Source: a virus. From it: a stretch of 49,593 nucleotides of DNA. The stretch is taken from positions 1 through 49,593 of IMG/VR virus record IMGVR_UViG_3300037961_001616; one strand, 5' to 3'. Position 1 is the stretch's first letter. Every line of letters begins with the position of its first letter. Positions 6,774 to 16,407 of the stretch are shown one piece after another. Made by a program: the position numbers and the translations under genes. The notes under the pieces are model-generated. The model was not told where the DNA came from and made no database searches. It worked only from the letters and a program-made list of their open reading frames with translations.

Positions 6774-7993
6774 CGCGGTTCTGGTGGATGATTTTCTTGC
6801 TTGTCCTGTCCAAGCTACTCAACGGGCAGTGCGACTTAGAGCTTCTTGAGGCGGACCTCATCGAGGGTGAGATTACGGTTGCGTTCAACAACACCGAGAA
6901 CTGCGGGGGCATTGCAAGCCCGACGGGCATAGCCGAGATTCAGTTTGGGTTCCAAGCTCTCGATGCGGACTGCAACGCAATGAATCAGGGGTGGGACTTC
7001 CCGTGGGGGTTGAGTATCCCTGACGACAGCAACCACCCTGGATGGATATACTCTGCTACTACTACGACTTCGTCCACCAACTGGACCAACCTAGACGTAT
7101 GGGAGGATTACAACGTAGACCCCCCGTACTACACAGGCGACACTGTCACCTTCCCACTCGACGACTTCTATCAGGCTGGTAGTACTAGTCTATTCTCCAA
7201 CCTACTCAACGCCTTCGACTTCTGGTTCGATCAGGGGCTGAGCATACAGGTTGTCATTTGGCAGATTAGCTACGGCCCCACGATGTACGCAGGTGACGGG
7301 GGGTGGGCTGAGACGGGCCCTATCGGCAACGGCATAGCTCCAGACTGTTGCGGCTTGTACGAAGACGATAACTTCCTCGACAACTGGCTTGTCGTAGGCC
7401 CGTGCGGCACCCCACTGCCTGAGGTCATCGTGGACACGGTGTACGTAGAGCTCCCACCAGATACCATATATGTTCTAGAAATCGATACGGTGGTGGAGTA
7501 CGACACAATCCCTGTCCCCATCAACTGGTACTTCTACGACACAACATACATCTACCTCACCGACACGCTGTACCTAACAGAGTACGACACCTCGTACATT
7601 ACTTTAATTGACACTGTCTATTTTACTGACTACCAGCTAGATACACTAGAAACTTACGAGTACACCTTGCTCGACGTAGACTGCGATACGGGTCTCCCCT
7701 GCACTCCGCTAGAGCAGGACTGCCCTGTCTATATCCCCAACAGCTTCACCCCAAACAACGACGGAGTAAACGACGTATGGGGGGCGGAGACCGACACCTT
7801 CTGTTGGGACTCTTGGTTGCTTACTGTGTACAGCAGAAGCGGGGAGCAGGTGTGGATGGGTACCGAACCCGACGACATCTGGTTGGGTGGTGACGAGTAC
7901 TTTGTCCCTGACGGGGTGTACGCATACAAGCTGGTCTGCTCCTCGCTAGGGGATACGATCATAATCAACGGTCACGTCACCATCTTCCGATGA
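6770..7993 (+). CDS. Secreted protein with T9SS type B sorting domain
   Basis: This 407-residue protein is built for export. It starts with a Sec signal peptide (MTRFWWMIFLLVLSKLLNGQ, then Cys-Asp), followed by a globular beta-rich region rich in Trp, Tyr and Asn (about 20-200). About residues 220-315 form a Thr/Tyr/Asp-rich stalk with repeated DTVY, DTIY, DTLY and DTSY units. The C-terminus from about 318 is a gliding-motility/CHU_C-type T9SS sorting domain: IPNSFTPNNDGVNDVW, VYSRSGEQVWMG and PDGVYAYKLVC. The ATG at 6770 is chosen over the in-frame ATG at 6710 because it begins the signal peptide and makes an ATGA overlap with the HNH gene. It is co-translated with the terminase gene, which is unusual. 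It would be displayed on or released from the host surface. Confidence 0.85.
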   Translation: MTRFWWMIFLLVLSKLLNGQCDLELLEADLIEGEITVAFNNTENCGGIASPTGIAEIQFGFQALDADCNAMNQGWDFPWGLSIPDDSNHPGWIYSATTTTSSTNWTNLDVWEDYNVDPPYYTGDTVTFPLDDFYQAGSTSLFSNLLNAFDFWFDQGLSIQVVIWQISYGPTMYAGDGGWAETGPIGNGIAPDCCGLYEDDNFLDNWLVVGPCGTPLPEVIVDTVYVELPPDTIYVLEIDTVVEYDTIPVPINWYFYDTTYIYLTDTLYLTEYDTSYITLIDTVYFTDYQLDTLETYEYTLLDVDCDTGLPCTPLEQDCPVYIPNSFTPNNDGVNDVWGAETDTFCWDSWLLTVYSRSGEQVWMGTEPDDIWLGGDEYFVPDGVYAYKLVCSSLGDTIIINGHVTIFR

Positions 7994-10125
7994 GTGCACT
8001 TATAGAGCTTGAAGAGTACACCGAGCCTGGGGTAGCGATTTGTCCGAACGGGACTCACGGCCTAGTGGAGGAGATTGGGGGGCTGGTCATCATGCTCCCC
8101 AAGCGTCCCGCTAAGAACAAGATTCTGTTCCACGACCTCCCGCGTGAGGATCAGCACTGGAGGAGGATGGAGATGCCCAAGGAGCTCCAGCGCATCAAGA
8201 GCATGGACGAGTGGATGGAGGCCCCGAAGGAGTTCCGCAACCGCTTCCGTCCGTACGTAGAGGAGGAGTTCCGTCGCCGCAGAGATGGGGTGTGGTTCTA
8301 CAACTGCGGTGTCCCAACCTACATCACAGGCAGGCACTACATGGCCTTGCAGTGGACGCGCTTTGACATCGGCTACCCTAGCTACCTTGAGTTTCAGCGC
8401 ACCATCTTCATACACATGGCCGCCTGCGAGGTTGACCCTAGGTGCATAGGTCAGCTCTACACCAAGTGCAGGCGATCGGGGTACACCAACATCTGCTCCG
8501 CCGTGCTCCTCGACGAGGCTACGCAGGTCAAGGACAAGCTGCTAGGGATACAGAGCAAGACGGGTAAAGATGCGCAAGAGAACATCTTCATGAAGAAGGT
8601 GGTGCAGATGTTCCGCCACTACCCGTTCTTCTTCAAGCCCATCCAAGACGGTACCACCAACCCGCGCATGGAGCTGGCCTTCCGTGAGCCGTCCAAGCGC
8701 ATCACCAAGAACAACAAGACCACTAGGAGCGGCGACGCGCTCAACAGCATCATCAACTGGAAGAACACCACCAACAACGCCTACGACGGAGAGAAGCTAC
8801 ATATGTTGTACCTCGACGAGGCAGGAAAGTGGGAGAAACCCATCGACATCCGCGAGGCGTGGAGAATCGAGCGTACCTGCCTAATCGTGGGTAGGAAGAT
8901 TGTCGGGACCGCAATGGTTGGGAGCACGGTGAACCCGATGGATAAGGGAGGGGCAGAATACAAGGAGCTGTGGCAGGACTCCAACCCCGACCAGCGCAAC
9001 GCCAACGGCAGGACTAGGTCTGGATTGTATAGGCTGTTCATCCCTGCCTACGATGCCTTGGAGGGGTTCTTTGACATCTACGGGAGGGCCGTGGTCGAAG
9101 ACCCCGAGGAGCCCGTGATAGGGATTGACGGGGAGTACGTAGACTTTGGGGCCAAGACGTTCCTAAAGAACGAAAGGGACAGCCTCAAGAACGACGCCTC
9201 AGAACTGAACGAGGTGGTGAGGCAGTTCCCCTTTACCGAGGACGAAGCCTTCCGCGACAGCGTGGACGGGAGCCTGTTTAACGTGGGCCAGATATACGAG
9301 CAGGTAGAGTACAACGACGACCTATTCCCCAACCCTGTCGTCAGAGGCAACTTCATATGGAAAGAGAACAAGAAGGACGAGGAGGTGGTCTTCTCCCCCG
9401 ATCCCAAGGGACGGTTCTACGTCTCGTGGCTACCCCCTGTGGAGACAAGGAACGTCAAGCGCAGGGAGAACAGCAAGCTCGTCCCCCCGTACCCGTCCTT
9501 CGGCTGCGGTGGTGTTGACTCCTACGACCTCGACGCAACACTCGACGGCAGGGGGTCTAAGGGTGCGCTGCACCTGTACAACAAGTTCACTATGGCCGAG
9601 GAGAGGCCGAGCAATATGTTCGTGGTGGAGTACGCCTCCCGTCCCCCTCTAGCCAAAATCTTCTACGAAGACGTGCTGATGTGCGCCTTCTTCTACGGCT
9701 ACCCCATCCTGATTGAGAACAACAAGTACGGGATAGCTAGGTACTTCGAGGACAGGGGGTACGACGGGTATCTGATGGGGAGACCCGATCACCTGAAGGT
9801 ACCAGGTAGCCACAGCAACGTAAAGACTAAGGGGGTCCCCTCCAACTCTCAGGACGTCATCCACGCCCATGCACAGGCCATCGAGGCTTACGTACACGAG
9901 CACGTCGGGGTGAACAGGGAGACGGGGGAGATGGGGAGGATGTACTTCAACCGCACGCTAGAGGACTGGGTGGGGTTCAAGATTGACAAGCGAACCAAGT
10001 TCGACCTTACCATCAGCGCAGGGCTTGCTCTTCTAGCGGCACAGAAGGGAAAGCCCGAAAAACCACCCACTAATTTCTCTGAGAAACGCTTCTTTAGAAG
10101 GTACAAAGGGATTAGCAGAGTTTAA
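7990..10125 (+). CDS. terL: Terminase large subunit (DNA-packaging ATPase/nuclease)
   Basis: This 711-residue packaging motor cuts concatemeric DNA and drives it through the portal. A deviant Walker A loop is seen at TKCRRSGYTN (158-167). Walker B is MLYLDEAG with Asp276 and Glu277, and a coupling motif follows at GSTVNPMDKGG. The nuclease half has a first acidic residue in CGGVDSYD (Asp510) and ends in helices with FDLTISAGLALLAAQKG. Its length is slightly larger than usual because of an N-terminal extension and an insertion near 380-480. It starts with an ATGA overlap with the T9SS cargo gene and lies directly before the portal gene. Confidence 0.9.
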   Translation: MSALIELEEYTEPGVAICPNGTHGLVEEIGGLVIMLPKRPAKNKILFHDLPREDQHWRRMEMPKELQRIKSMDEWMEAPKEFRNRFRPYVEEEFRRRRDGVWFYNCGVPTYITGRHYMALQWTRFDIGYPSYLEFQRTIFIHMAACEVDPRCIGQLYTKCRRSGYTNICSAVLLDEATQVKDKLLGIQSKTGKDAQENIFMKKVVQMFRHYPFFFKPIQDGTTNPRMELAFREPSKRITKNNKTTRSGDALNSIINWKNTTNNAYDGEKLHMLYLDEAGKWEKPIDIREAWRIERTCLIVGRKIVGTAMVGSTVNPMDKGGAEYKELWQDSNPDQRNANGRTRSGLYRLFIPAYDALEGFFDIYGRAVVEDPEEPVIGIDGEYVDFGAKTFLKNERDSLKNDASELNEVVRQFPFTEDEAFRDSVDGSLFNVGQIYEQVEYNDDLFPNPVVRGNFIWKENKKDEEVVFSPDPKGRFYVSWLPPVETRNVKRRENSKLVPPYPSFGCGGVDSYDLDATLDGRGSKGALHLYNKFTMAEERPSNMFVVEYASRPPLAKIFYEDVLMCAFFYGYPILIENNKYGIARYFEDRGYDGYLMGRPDHLKVPGSHSNVKTKGVPSNSQDVIHAHAQAIEAYVHEHVGVNRETGEMGRMYFNRTLEDWVGFKIDKRTKFDLTISAGLALLAAQKGKPEKPPTNFSEKRFFRRYKGISRV

Positions 10126-10133
10126 TATATTTG
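10126..10133 (+). promoter_or_regulatory. Bacteroidota -7 element TATATTTG upstream of portal
   Basis: TATATTTG lies just after the terminase stop and 24 bases before the portal ATG at 10158. No TTG is seen at the -33 position. It probably starts a transcript for the portal and fibre genes. Confidence 0.55.
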
Positions 10134-10157
10134 CATTTGACGACAAGTAGTCGTATT

Positions 10158-12572
10158 ATGCAAGACTCCAAAACAAAATACTCTTCTAATTTTCCTGACC
10201 CTATGGTCCCGAAGGAGAAGAAGGAGAGCAAAGAGTACGGGCTGCGGTACGCTAAAGCCATCGAGAAGCAGTGGGGTAACGCCGACGACTACAACTCTCT
10301 GTTTCGCAAGAGGCAGAAGATTTTCGAGCGCAACAGGGACTATGCCAACGGTACGCAGGACACTACTGTCTATAAGCAAATCCTTACTAGCCTGGACCCA
10401 AATAATGGGGATGGTAGTCTTGTTAATCTTGACTTTACTCCTGTACCCATTCTGGCCAAGTTTGCCCGCATCGTCACAAACAAAATCCTCTCGCGCTCCC
10501 CGTACCCGAACCTAGAGGCTGTCGACCCCTTGTCCTCTTCGGAGAAGGATCAGCAGAAGAAGATGATGCAGATGCAGGTCGCAGCCCGCGACGAGCTGAT
10601 TGCACTCAAGCAAGAGACTGGGGGGTTGACCATCGGTGACGACCCCGAGCAGCTTCCCGAAACACTCGAGGAGGCAGAGATTTTCTTCGAGACCAACATC
10701 AAGACCGACGCCGAAATCGCCGCGCAGATTGCGACGAACATGACGCTGGAGTGGAACAACTTCGACGACAACACCTACCGACGTTGCGTATCCGACCTGA
10801 CCGCAATCGGTATGGCGGTATCCAAGCGCACCAACGACCCGAACTACGGGGTCAAGGTAGAGTACGTCGACCCAGGCAGTTTCGTGCACAGCTACACCGA
10901 GGACCCCAGCATGGAGGACCTCGTGTACGCAGGCCACATCAAACGCATGACCATCAGCGAGTTGAAGCGACTGGCTGGTGACGAGCTCACCGAGGAGCAA
11001 CTGAAGAAGATTCAGAAGGGAGCCAAGAAGCACAAGCAGGGGGACTACTCCTCCCCGCACGCTACCTCGTACGACAACTTTACGGGCAAGTACACCTCAG
11101 GCTACGACGAGTACATGGTCGAGGTCCTGTGCTTTGAGTTCGTGTCCGTCGACACCGTCTTCTTCGAGGAGAAGGAGAATCGATTCGGCAACACGGGGTT
11201 CTTCTACCAAGGGTACAACTACAAGGAGAAGCCCAACAGCGTGTTCTCTCGCACCCCGCATAAGATGGAGGTGGAGAACGTGTACTACGGGATGTACGTC
11301 ATGGGGAGCGAGTTCATCTTCAACTACGGGTTGATGAGCAACATGCCTCGGAACATGCACGACCTGACTCGCACGCGGATGTCGTACTCCCCCGTGGCTA
11401 CCAACATGCGGGATATGGTCCCGAAGTCTTTGGTGGATAGCTGCATCGGGTTTGCGGACATGCTCCAGCTCACTCACTTGAAGCTGCAGCAGGCCATCGC
11501 TAAAGCCAAGCCCGACGGACTGGTGATTGACATCGAGGGGCTAGAGAACGTACAGCTCGGAAAGGGTGGGGAGTTGCAGCCGCTGGAGTTGCACGACATC
11601 TACGAGCAGACGGGTGTATTCTACTACCGTAGCAAGAACCCTGAGGGCGGGTTTCAGAACCCCCCTGTCCGCGAGATTGGCAACGCCATCCGAAACGTCA
11701 ACGAACTGATTGGGTTGTATAACCACTACCTGCGTATGATCCGTGACGCCACGGGCATCAACGAGGTCATGGATGCCTCCACCCCAAAGGGTGACGCCTT
11801 GGTTGGGGTTCGGGAGCAGGCCCTTGCGGCAGGCAACAACGCCATCTACGACGTCACCAACTCCTCCATGATTCTGTTCAAGAAGGTGTGCGAGGACGTA
11901 GTGAAGTGTCTGCAGGTCCTTCCGTCTGAGAGCGTCGTATACAGGGTGTACGAGAACGCCATCGGGAAGGAGAACATGGCCGTACTGAACAGCTTCAGCA
12001 ACCTTCCGATGTACAACTTCGGGGTCACGGTGCAGAAGGAGATGGAGGACGTAGAGAAGGCGTACTTGGAACAGAACATCCAAGCCTCTCTCGCTCAAAA
12101 GGAACTCGACATCGAGGACGCCATCGCCATCCGCAACATGAAGGACATCAACCAGGCCGAGAGGCTGTTGATTGTTCGGCGCAAGAAGAGGATTCAGCGC
12201 ATGCAGCAGATGGCCCAGCAGAACGCTCAGGTCCAATCCGAGCAGGCACAGCAGGCTGCCCTTGTGGCTTCGCAGGCCAAGCAGCAGGAGATGCAGGTGG
12301 AGGCCCAACTCGAGGCACAAACCCTGCAGCTCAAGAACGAGCTCGAGATGCAACTCGAAGCCGTCAAGCATCAGTACCGAAGGGAGATTGAGATGATTCG
12401 CGCTCAGGCCACCCTCGGGTTCCGTGAGGACGACCAGAACTTCCGCGAGAAGATTGAGGTGTTCAAGGAGGGGAAGAAAGACGAACGGGTCGATAAGCAG
12501 AAGGAGGCCCAGAAGGAACTCATCGCAAAGCGCAAGGGTGAAGAGCCCATCATCAATCAAGTCATGGAGTAA
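10158..12572 (+). CDS. Portal protein
   Basis: This 804-residue protein forms the ring through which DNA enters and leaves the head. Its place directly after terL, its size, and its podovirus-portal features support the call: an N-terminal arm with YGLRYAKAIEKQW, the helical wing with PVPILAKFARIVTNKIL, and VEYVDPGSFVHSYTEDP. After about residue 680 there is a very long Gln/Glu/Ala-rich coiled coil, likely the barrel that projects into the capsid. The ATG at 10158 is chosen; a TTG at 10131 falls inside the -7 element and cannot be the start. It joins the next gene through TAATG. Confidence 0.85.
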   Translation: MQDSKTKYSSNFPDPMVPKEKKESKEYGLRYAKAIEKQWGNADDYNSLFRKRQKIFERNRDYANGTQDTTVYKQILTSLDPNNGDGSLVNLDFTPVPILAKFARIVTNKILSRSPYPNLEAVDPLSSSEKDQQKKMMQMQVAARDELIALKQETGGLTIGDDPEQLPETLEEAEIFFETNIKTDAEIAAQIATNMTLEWNNFDDNTYRRCVSDLTAIGMAVSKRTNDPNYGVKVEYVDPGSFVHSYTEDPSMEDLVYAGHIKRMTISELKRLAGDELTEEQLKKIQKGAKKHKQGDYSSPHATSYDNFTGKYTSGYDEYMVEVLCFEFVSVDTVFFEEKENRFGNTGFFYQGYNYKEKPNSVFSRTPHKMEVENVYYGMYVMGSEFIFNYGLMSNMPRNMHDLTRTRMSYSPVATNMRDMVPKSLVDSCIGFADMLQLTHLKLQQAIAKAKPDGLVIDIEGLENVQLGKGGELQPLELHDIYEQTGVFYYRSKNPEGGFQNPPVREIGNAIRNVNELIGLYNHYLRMIRDATGINEVMDASTPKGDALVGVREQALAAGNNAIYDVTNSSMILFKKVCEDVVKCLQVLPSESVVYRVYENAIGKENMAVLNSFSNLPMYNFGVTVQKEMEDVEKAYLEQNIQASLAQKELDIEDAIAIRNMKDINQAERLLIVRRKKRIQRMQQMAQQNAQVQSEQAQQAALVASQAKQQEMQVEAQLEAQTLQLKNELEMQLEAVKHQYRREIEMIRAQATLGFREDDQNFREKIEVFKEGKKDERVDKQKEAQKELIAKRKGEEPIINQVME

Positions 12573-13033
12573 TGGCAAGGCGACTAGACCTAGACATCAG
12601 CGAAAAGGTGGCCATCACCACCCGTCGAGGGGACAGCTTCGACGTGACTCTGACCTTCTACATCGGAGAGGAGGCGGCAGGCAACGAAGACGACCTTCAA
12701 GGAGATCAGTTCCTAATGGAGGTTCGGGATAAGGCAAGTAGTGACGTGAACGAGGGGTTGATTATTTCCTCGATTGGGAGCAATGTGATTGTTACTTCCG
12801 CTTCCGTCCTCCCTGCTAGCAACTTCACGATGGAGATTTCTGGCTCTCAGAATAACGACGCGGGCATTAACAATCAGCTCACCATCCGCTGTTCGGCAGC
12901 CGAGATGGAGCTTGTCGCTTCTGGTCGTTATGTCTACGACTTGCAGCGATACAACACATCATCAGAAGAACAAAAGACTATCCTTCGTGGCCCGTTTAGG
13001 GTGGTTGAGGACGTCGCAGAAGCCGACAACTAA
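12572..13033 (+). CDS. Small fibre-associated or baseplate-like beta protein
   Basis: The 153-residue protein begins LDLDISEKVAITTRRGDSFD, then VTLTFYIG. This resembles the N-terminal adaptor domain of phage fibre and baseplate proteins that starts with a 'xIxxGDTFxxxxxF' strand. Further strands (LIISSIGSNVIVTSAS; GRYVYDLQRY; TILRGPFRVVED) suggest an Ig-like sandwich. It sits between the portal and a long fibre, so it may connect the fibre to the tail. The assignment is by position and pattern only. Confidence 0.55.
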   Translation: MARRLDLDISEKVAITTRRGDSFDVTLTFYIGEEAAGNEDDLQGDQFLMEVRDKASSDVNEGLIISSIGSNVIVTSASVLPASNFTMEISGSQNNDAGINNQLTIRCSAAEMELVASGRYVYDLQRYNTSSEEQKTILRGPFRVVEDVAEADN

Positions 13034-13036
13034 GTC

Positions 13037-14695
13037 ATGGCCGTATCAAAGAACACCATCGTCATTACCTCTAACGGTCCGAAAGGAGAGAAGGGGTCCG
13101 CAGTTACTGTAGACGGGGACGCGATTACTTCGTTCTCCACAATCGCTATTACTGGCGATGACAACGTCGTAGCTGACCAAGCCAACGACACCGTAACCTT
13201 CACGGGAGGAGAAAACGTCAGCGTGTCTTCTAGCGGCAGCGAGGTCACGATTGCTTCTAACAACACCGAGTACTTTCTAGACACGGCCCAGAGCGGAGAC
13301 GACGCGACCATTACCCTTACGGGTACTGACGCAAGCACAGACTCCATTACCCTTGCCGCTGGTTCGGGGGTCACGCTCACCGAGAGCGGTGACACGATTA
13401 CGATTGCTTCTACTGCTAGCGGTAGTGCGGTCACTGTTCAAGAGGACGGGGTCAGCCTGACTACGGGTGTCACCACCTTGAACTTTACTGGTGACGGGGT
13501 TGCTTTGAACGAGCCTCAGCCAGACAACATCACGGTCACCATCAGCGGCGACGCGGGGAACAAGTACCTGAGCTTCAGCGACGGAAGTACGGCTATTAGC
13601 CCTACCTCGCCTACCTCTGAGTTGGCCATCGTTGCTGGGGGTAGCAGTACTCTTACAGTTACTGCCGATCAACTTACCGACACCCTTACCATTGACGGGG
13701 GTAGGTTGCAGGACGAGACTTCCCCGACCTTGTCAGCTCAGCTCGACGTAAACAACCAAAGGATTTATACCACCACCACCAACGGGAACATCTCGATTCA
13801 GCCCAACGGTACGGGTGTGGTGAGCTTGGGTAGCTCCGCAGTCAACGACTCGGTCAACATCTCCTCGGGCCTGATTGAGGTTCGAAACAACAACACCCAG
13901 TCTGAGGTTAGGCTGTACTGCGAGAACGACAGCCACTACGTTTCTCTCAAGGCCCCTGCTCATGCCGACATCGGGGCTAGCTATACGCTCACCCTCCCAG
14001 GTGATGACGGTGATGCAAACCAGTACTTGAAAACCGACGGCAGCGGGAATCTGTCTTGGGCTACGGTTAGTGGAGGCGGTGCCATTACGGGCTTGGATGA
14101 CCTGAGCGACGTTGCCATCTCCAACCCTTCTAATGGTCATGTGCTCATTTACGACAGTGGGGACTCTCAGTTCGAAAACGCAGAGCTGACTGAAGGGACC
14201 AATGTCCGCATCACCAGCACTGCCGCCTCGATTACCCTTGCAGCGGGCTTGGGTCAGGAGCTGCAAATGATCACTCAGTCTACTTCTGACGGGGCTGTCA
14301 ACGCCGCAACTGAGGCCGAGGGGACGATTGTAAAGTTCGGTACGGGGACACTATCTGCTGGTACGGTTTACACGTACGGTAGCGGCGCATGGGTGGCTGT
14401 TGACGCCGACGGTGATGCGACAACTGAAGGACTTCTCGGGTTGGCCCTTGGACAGTCACCGACATCTGACGGATTGCTCGTAAACGGGGTTGGGTTTATC
14501 GGTCACGACAACGCCGCTACCGCCGCAGGCGAGCCGCTCTACATCTCTACTACGGCAGGGCAGATTACGGCTACGCAACCTACTACAGGCGGAGACTTCG
14601 TACGCGTGGTGGGGTATGCCTTGGCTGCGGGAAATGCTTCGGGATCGAAGGTTTTCTTCTCTCCGTCACAAGACTACATTGAGATTGCCACCTAA
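13037..14695 (+). CDS. Tail fibre protein
   Basis: This 552-residue protein is rich in Thr, Ser, Gly and Asp with many short repeats of the form 'ITLTGTDASTDSITLAAGSG' and 'VTLTESGDTITIAS'. These are typical of trimeric beta-helical fibre shafts. Near the N-terminus is a collagen-like GPKGEKGSA. The C-terminal third (about 395-552) includes YTYGSGAWVAVDADGD and LLGLALGQSPTSDG, then a knob-like segment. Similar end domains are common on phage and algal-associated fibres. It is coupled to the next gene by TAATG. Confidence 0.75.
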   Translation: MAVSKNTIVITSNGPKGEKGSAVTVDGDAITSFSTIAITGDDNVVADQANDTVTFTGGENVSVSSSGSEVTIASNNTEYFLDTAQSGDDATITLTGTDASTDSITLAAGSGVTLTESGDTITIASTASGSAVTVQEDGVSLTTGVTTLNFTGDGVALNEPQPDNITVTISGDAGNKYLSFSDGSTAISPTSPTSELAIVAGGSSTLTVTADQLTDTLTIDGGRLQDETSPTLSAQLDVNNQRIYTTTTNGNISIQPNGTGVVSLGSSAVNDSVNISSGLIEVRNNNTQSEVRLYCENDSHYVSLKAPAHADIGASYTLTLPGDDGDANQYLKTDGSGNLSWATVSGGGAITGLDDLSDVAISNPSNGHVLIYDSGDSQFENAELTEGTNVRITSTAASITLAAGLGQELQMITQSTSDGAVNAATEAEGTIVKFGTGTLSAGTVYTYGSGAWVAVDADGDATTEGLLGLALGQSPTSDGLLVNGVGFIGHDNAATAAGEPLYISTTAGQITATQPTTGGDFVRVVGYALAAGNASGSKVFFSPSQDYIEIAT

Positions 14696-16407
14696 TGCCA
14701 GACATTAACGATATCAACGGGCTAGCTGTTGGGAGCATCAACGATATCAACGGGGTGCTCAAGGCGGACATCGCCGACATCAACGGGCTGACGATTCCGA
14801 GTGCCGCGGCGTTCCTGCTGGACACCACGTATGGTAGCGGCGCAGCTGCTGCCTACTCTGTGCGTAAGCTAGACAAAGACTACACCGGCAACTGCATGCG
14901 CATCAGGCGCGACAGCGACGGCGCTGAAACAGACATTGGTTTTGACAGCTCAGGCGACCTCGACACGGCAGCCATCGCCAGCCATTGCGGTAGCGCTAAC
15001 GGTTACTGTGTGACCTGGTTTGACCAAAGCGGAAACAGTGCCAACGTCACGCAGAGCGCAAGTATAGCTCAGCCGCAGATATACAACGGTACTGCTGTAA
15101 TTACTGAGAACGGCAAGCCGGCGCTTTACTTCAACATAGACAAACTTGGTATTAGTTCTGTCAGCTGGGGCGCTACTCGCACAATATTTACTGTGTTAGA
15201 GCCGGTTGCGTTTGACGGCTTTGACCCAGTTTTTGGCACGCGCGACGGATCAGCAAATTTTGCGGCGCTTGTTGGCACTACGGGCAATTATAAAATGCAG
15301 CAGCATGCTTCAGGGCAGTTTACTAACGTGGACACCGGGATAGCAATAACAACTGACCAGCAACTGATTTACACTTTGTTTGATGGCACTGGCTCTGAAA
15401 TAGGCAAAGACGCAAGCACGGCAGTCTCGGTCAGTTTAAAAGCAGCTAGTGCAGGAAACCACAGCATATCCAGCCGTGGCACAGATTCAGGTGACGGAGA
15501 ATTTTACATTCAAGAACATATTATATACACTAGCGACCAGTCTAGCAACCGCACCGCCATCGAGACCAACATCAACTCGGACTACCTCATCTACCAGCCC
15601 ACCGATCAACCTACTTCTGGGTTACTCTACGACTACGGCTCACAGAGTGGCGGTACGGATGCGGCAGTAGCGTACTCAGTAAGGCAGTTATCAGACAAAG
15701 CAGTTATCTGCATGCGTATCCGTCGTGACTCCGACGATGAAGAGCGCAACATCGGCTTTGACGCCAACGGTGACCTCGCAACGGCTGACATCGCTGCATT
15801 CTGTGGGACCGCGAACGGATACGTCACGCGGTGGTGGGACCAGAGCACCAACGGCAACCACGCCGACCAAGCGACGGACGCAAACCAGCCGAAGATTTAC
15901 AACGGCTTTGCGGTCATTACTGAGAACGGCCAAGCGGCGCTTGAATTTGATGGCACTGACTACCTCGACGCATCATCGGGAACTGTGACCCAACCGTTTA
16001 CGATATTTCAAGTGTCAAACCTTACTCGACAAGGCAGCTTCCAGACATTTTATTCGGGAATAGGTAGCCGCACAAGTGATGCAACATGGGGAAGCAGCAC
16101 TTTGAGAGTTGGTGTTTATAGCGGCCAGTTCAATGTGAACAGCAGTAGCGATTTGCCTGAAAGTCAAGTGCTTATGACAAACCTGCACGCTACGACATCT
16201 GTCCACCGTCGCGACGGCACTCAATATGCATCAGGTAATGGAGGCACGAATAACATTGTAGACTTTCGGATTGGCGGAATTAATAATGCAAATTTCCGTT
16301 TTGTCGGAACTATGCAAAGCGTCATCTTTTACGATTCTGACCAAACAAGCAATTTCACCGGCATCGAGACCAACATCGACAACTACTTCCAAATCCCAGG
16401 AATGTAA
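14695..16407 (+). CDS. Receptor-binding protein with duplicated arabinofuranosidase-B-like domain
   Basis: This 570-residue protein is built from two copies of one domain. Copy 1 (about 50-300) has AAYSVRKL, CMRIRRDSDG near residue 68, and TWFDQSGNSANVTQS. Copy 2 (about 322-570) has VAYSVRQL, CMRIRRDSDD near residue 340, and RWWDQSTNGNHADQAT. This pattern resembles the catalytic or lectin-like domain of alpha-L-arabinofuranosidase B found in many fibre tips. It begins with three short INDINGL-type repeats. The stretch about 15100-15540 is richer in A/T than its surroundings, as if swapped in. It most likely binds or trims a host polysaccharide. Confidence 0.7.
   Translation: MPDINDINGLAVGSINDINGVLKADIADINGLTIPSAAAFLLDTTYGSGAAAAYSVRKLDKDYTGNCMRIRRDSDGAETDIGFDSSGDLDTAAIASHCGSANGYCVTWFDQSGNSANVTQSASIAQPQIYNGTAVITENGKPALYFNIDKLGISSVSWGATRTIFTVLEPVAFDGFDPVFGTRDGSANFAALVGTTGNYKMQQHASGQFTNVDTGIAITTDQQLIYTLFDGTGSEIGKDASTAVSVSLKAASAGNHSISSRGTDSGDGEFYIQEHIIYTSDQSSNRTAIETNINSDYLIYQPTDQPTSGLLYDYGSQSGGTDAAVAYSVRQLSDKAVICMRIRRDSDDEERNIGFDANGDLATADIAAFCGTANGYVTRWWDQSTNGNHADQATDANQPKIYNGFAVITENGQAALEFDGTDYLDASSGTVTQPFTIFQVSNLTRQGSFQTFYSGIGSRTSDATWGSSTLRVGVYSGQFNVNSSSDLPESQVLMTNLHATTSVHRRDGTQYASGNGGTNNIVDFRIGGINNANFRFVGTMQSVIFYDSDQTSNFTGIETNIDNYFQIPGM
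14707..14787 (+). repeat. Short repeat encoding (I/A)-(N/A)-DINGL
   Basis: The 15-base unit AACGATATCAACGGG occurs at 14707-14721 and again at 14740-14754, 33 bases later. A related GACATCAACGGG lies at 14776-14787. The repeats sit at the extreme 5' end of the receptor-binding gene and encode an extended, flexible N-terminal linker. Confidence 0.7.

Noticed and set aside
10131-10157. TTG start for the portal gene
   Set aside because: It overlaps the TATATTTG element; the ATG at 10158 is just downstream.
11541-12578. 345-codon open frame opposite the portal coiled coil
   Set aside because: Leu/His-rich reverse reading of Glu/Gln/Lys codons; not a protein-like composition.
13037-14695. Possible CRISPR-like or tandem DNA repeats in the fibre gene
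   Set aside because: The repeats are degenerate at DNA level and follow codon phase, as expected for beta-helix repeats; there are no constant spacers.
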